From Lelliottia wanjuensis (lineage in GTDB: Bacteria; Pseudomonadota; Gammaproteobacteria; Enterobacterales; Enterobacteriaceae), in the NCBI RefSeq assembly GCF_030238365.1, contig NZ_JASSOT010000063.1, positions 409,840 to 473,839 of the forward strand: a DNA stretch of 64,000 nt, read 5' to 3'. Each line of letters starts with the position of its first letter. Position 1 is the first letter of the stretch. This document shows, in pieces, positions 61,992 to 64,000 of this stretch. The notes beneath the pieces are model-generated. The model was not told the DNA's origin, searched no databases, and was given only the letters and a program-made list of their open reading frames with translations. A program made the translations under genes and the position numbers.

Positions 61992-62005
61992 TAGGAATTT
62001 CTTTA
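61992..62005 (-). promoter_or_regulatory. Candidate RcsAB box for the cps operon
   Basis: Minus-strand TAAAGAAATTCCTA matches 11 of 14 positions of the consensus TAAGAATATTCCTA. It lies about 460 nt upstream of the wza start, a similar distance to the distant RcsAB site of E. coli wza. The assignment rests on motif and position only. Confidence 0.6.
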
Positions 62006-62225
62006 TATTGACAAATTAGGGAGTCAAAACACCGCATGCGATATTTCCTAAATACACCAGCAAACAGATAATTTAACTTTCATATAGAAATAATAAGGTT
62101 ATTCGCCAGCGATATTTCCCTGTCGCTCATTAAGAGAAATCTCAAGCGGCCATTGCAATTTTCGTCCGCTTTATCCATGATCGAAGTGTGACAAATGTCA
62201 TATCTTCAGAGGTACTGCTATTACT

Positions 62226-63809
62226 ATGGAATGGATTGCCGATCCATCAATCTGGGCCGGGCTGGTGACGCTGGTCGTCATCGAATTAGTCCTCGGCATT
62301 GATAACCTGGTCTTTATTGCCATCCTCGCCGAAAAACTGCCCCCGGCGCAGCGCGACCGCGCACGCGTAACCGGTTTGCTGCTGGCGATGGTGATGCGTC
62401 TTTTACTGCTGGCCTCGATCTCCTGGCTGGTGACGCTGACCGCTCCCCTCTTCTCTTTCCACGATCTGAGCTTTAGCGCGCGGGATGTGATCATGCTGTT
62501 CGGCGGGCTGTTCCTGCTGTTCAAAGCCACGGTGGAGCTGAACGAGCGGCTGGAAGGGAAAGACAGCGAGAACCCCACCCAGCGGCGCGGCGCGAAGTTC
62601 TGGCCCGTCGTCGCGCAGATCGTGGTGCTGGATGCGGTCTTCTCGCTGGACTCGGTGATTACCGCGGTCGGGATGGTCGACCACCTGCCGGTGATGATGG
62701 CAGCGGTGATCATTGCGATCACGCTAATGGTGATGGCGAGCAAAGCCCTGACGCGCTTTGTGAACAGCCACCCGACGATTGTGATTTTGTGTCTGAGCTT
62801 CCTGCTGATGATCGGCTTTAGCCTGGTCGCGGATGGCTTTGGCTTCCATATTCCGAAAGGCTATCTGTACGCAGCGATTGGTTTCTCGGTGATTATTGAA
62901 TCCCTGAACCAGCTGGCGATTTTCAACCGTCGCCGGTTCCTGTCTGCCAATCAGACTTTGCGCCAGCGTACAGCGGAAACCGTTCTGCGCCTGCTCAGCG
63001 GGAAAAAAGAGGACGCCGAGCTCGATGCGGAATCGGCGTCTCTGCTGGCCGACCACGACGACAGTCAGATCTTTAACCCGCAGGAGCGGCGGATGATTGA
63101 GCGAGTGCTGAATCTTAACCAGCGCTCGGTGAGCAGCATCATGACCTCGCGTCACGATATCGAACATATCGATTTGAACTCGCCGGAAGCTCAGATCCGC
63201 GCCCTGCTGGATAAAAACCAGCACACCCGCGTGGTGGTGACCGGCGGCGAAGAAGAGGAAGATTTGCTCGGCGTGGTGCACGTCATCGACCTGCTGCAGC
63301 AATCCCTGCGCGGTGAGCCGCTGGATTTACGCGCGCTGATCCGTCAGCCGCTGGTGTTCCCGGAAACCCTGCCGCTGCTCTCGGCGCTCGAACAGTTCCG
63401 CAATGCGCGCACCCACTTTGCATTTGTGGTAGATGAGTTTGGTTCCGTGGAAGGGCTGGTGACGCTGAGCGACGTGATGGAGACCATCGCCGGTAACTTG
63501 CCGAACGAAGTGGACGAGATCGACGCCCGCCACGACATCCAGAAAAATGCCGATGGTTCCTGGACCGCCAACGGCCATATGCCGCTGGAAGATCTGGTGC
63601 AGTACGTTCCGCTGCCGCTGGATGAGAAGCGGGAATACCACACTATCGCCGGTTTGCTGATGGAATATTTACAGCGCATTCCGCAGCCAGGCGAAGAGGT
63701 TCAGGTGGGGGATTATGTGTTGAAGACGTTGCAGGTGGAGAGTCATCGGGTGCAGAAGGTGCAGTTGATTCCGCTGCGCGGGGAGGATGATTTGGATTTT
63801 GAGGTTTGA
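62226..63809 (+). CDS. yegH: TerC/CBS/CorC-domain membrane protein YegH
   Basis: A 527-residue inner-membrane protein, the same length as E. coli YegH. The N-terminal TerC-like domain has about seven helices ([36 protein letters not shown], with acidic residues in membrane helices), followed by paired CBS domains from about residue 305 ([16 protein letters not shown]...) and a C-terminal CorC/HlyC transporter-associated domain ([21 protein letters not shown]). Metal ion transport or tolerance is the family guess; no substrate is established. The ribosome site AGAGG is rather far (11 nt) from the ATG. Confidence 0.94.
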   Translation: MEWIADPSIWAGLVTLVVIELVLGIDNLVFIAILAEKLPPAQRDRARVTGLLLAMVMRLLLLASISWLVTLTAPLFSFHDLSFSARDVIMLFGGLFLLFKATVELNERLEGKDSENPTQRRGAKFWPVVAQIVVLDAVFSLDSVITAVGMVDHLPVMMAAVIIAITLMVMASKALTRFVNSHPTIVILCLSFLLMIGFSLVADGFGFHIPKGYLYAAIGFSVIIESLNQLAIFNRRRFLSANQTLRQRTAETVLRLLSGKKEDAELDAESASLLADHDDSQIFNPQERRMIERVLNLNQRSVSSIMTSRHDIEHIDLNSPEAQIRALLDKNQHTRVVVTGGEEEEDLLGVVHVIDLLQQSLRGEPLDLRALIRQPLVFPETLPLLSALEQFRNARTHFAFVVDEFGSVEGLVTLSDVMETIAGNLPNEVDEIDARHDIQKNADGSWTANGHMPLEDLVQYVPLPLDEKREYHTIAGLLMEYLQRIPQPGEEVQVGDYVLKTLQVESHRVQKVQLIPLRGEDDLDFEV

Positions 63810-63889
63810 TCAATTTGCTCTCTGGTGAAATGGTGGAATCGTTCCGTTCACTAAGAGTCCTCTGCTTCCTGTTCGTTCCTCTGCGGTGA

Positions 63890-64000
63890 ACGTGTAAAGG
63901 GCGCTCGCCGCCGCGCCCTTTACAATCCCGGCTCCCGGCCAGGAAAATCGCCGCTTCGCGGTGCCCTCAGCTTATTCCTTGCGGCTTTCGGGTCGGGCGC
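63890..64000. other. Hairpin-rich GC block at right window edge
   Basis: No ORF is supported after yegH. A perfect 11-bp inverted repeat, GTAAAGGGCGC (63894-63904) and GCGCCCTTTAC (63913-63923), encloses an 8-base GC loop. It is followed by smaller palindromes (CCGGCTCCCGG, CCGCTTCGCGG). The block runs off the window. It is too long and too structured for a simple terminator and lacks a T-run. It may be an interspersed repeat or a structured RNA. Confidence 0.5.

Larger units (their letters stand above)
61533..62225. other. Long intergenic region: cps promoter and leader, yegH promoter
   Basis: About 690 nt without a gene between divergent wza and yegH. It is AT-rich compared with both. It contains the ops/JUMPstart-like element, a small perfect hairpin (GAGCGGT...ACCGCTC at 61826-61847), a GCATTtt-caATGC mini-palindrome nearby, and a candidate RcsAB box at 61992-62005. 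Two other TTTCCTA-like sites (for example near 62043) are weaker. No short ORF with a convincing ribosome site was found. Confidence 0.8.

Overview
The window is a chromosomal segment of an Enterobacter-like member of the Enterobacteriaceae (Enterobacter, Lelliottia or Leclercia type; the sequence alone does not let me name the genus). The order is sbmC-dacD-sbcB-plaP-yeeY-yeeZ-hisL-hisGDCBHAFI-wzz-uge-ugd-gnd-[O antigen]-galF-[colanic acid]-yegH. It matches the E. coli/Salmonella his-gnd-galF-cps region, and the encoded proteins resemble E. coli ones closely over their full length.

Layout. 1-3.2 kb: the 3' part of an M24 aminopeptidase P gene, then a yeeO-like MATE exporter between two identical, outward-facing tRNA-Asn(GUU) genes. 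3.5-13 kb: an AT-rich EamA/DMT transporter, then yeeX, yeeA, sbmC with a LexA box, dacD, sbcB, plaP, yeeY and yeeZ. 13.1-20.5 kb: the histidine operon with its leader peptide and attenuator. 20.5-25.6 kb: the conserved frame of the surface-polysaccharide region (wzz, uge on the opposite strand, ugd, gnd). 25.7-37.3 kb: the O-antigen cluster, transcribed on the minus strand from a JUMPstart/ops element. 37.7-38.6 kb: galF. 38.8-61.5 kb: a complete 20-gene colanic acid operon (wza to wcaM), also on the minus strand, with a long leader holding a second JUMPstart/ops element and a candidate RcsAB box. 62.2-63.8 kb: yegH.

The O-antigen cluster carries rmlBDA and rmlC (dTDP-L-rhamnose) together with fdtA, fdtC and fdtB (dTDP-D-Fuc3NAc), a WzxE-like flippase, a Wzy polymerase and four glycosyltransferases. 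There is no initiating transferase, so I infer initiation by the unlinked WecA and a repeat unit of about five sugars containing rhamnose and Fuc3NAc. The segment from fdtA to the last glycosyltransferase is sharply AT-rich against GC-rich neighbours, as expected for a serotype-specific block exchanged by recombination. Chain length would be set by Wzz, while ugd and uge supply UDP-GlcA and UDP-GalA to the O-antigen, core or colanic acid pathways.

The window is mostly well-known biology. The parts most worth a second look are the combination of genes in the O-antigen cluster, three copies of a large GC-rich double-hairpin palindrome placed at gene junctions inside the colanic acid operon, the altered his leader peptide, the REP inside the hisG-hisD junction, the inverted tRNA-Asn pair, and a hairpin-rich non-coding block at the right edge. 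No CRISPR array, integrase, transposase, toxin-antitoxin pair or phage gene was seen.
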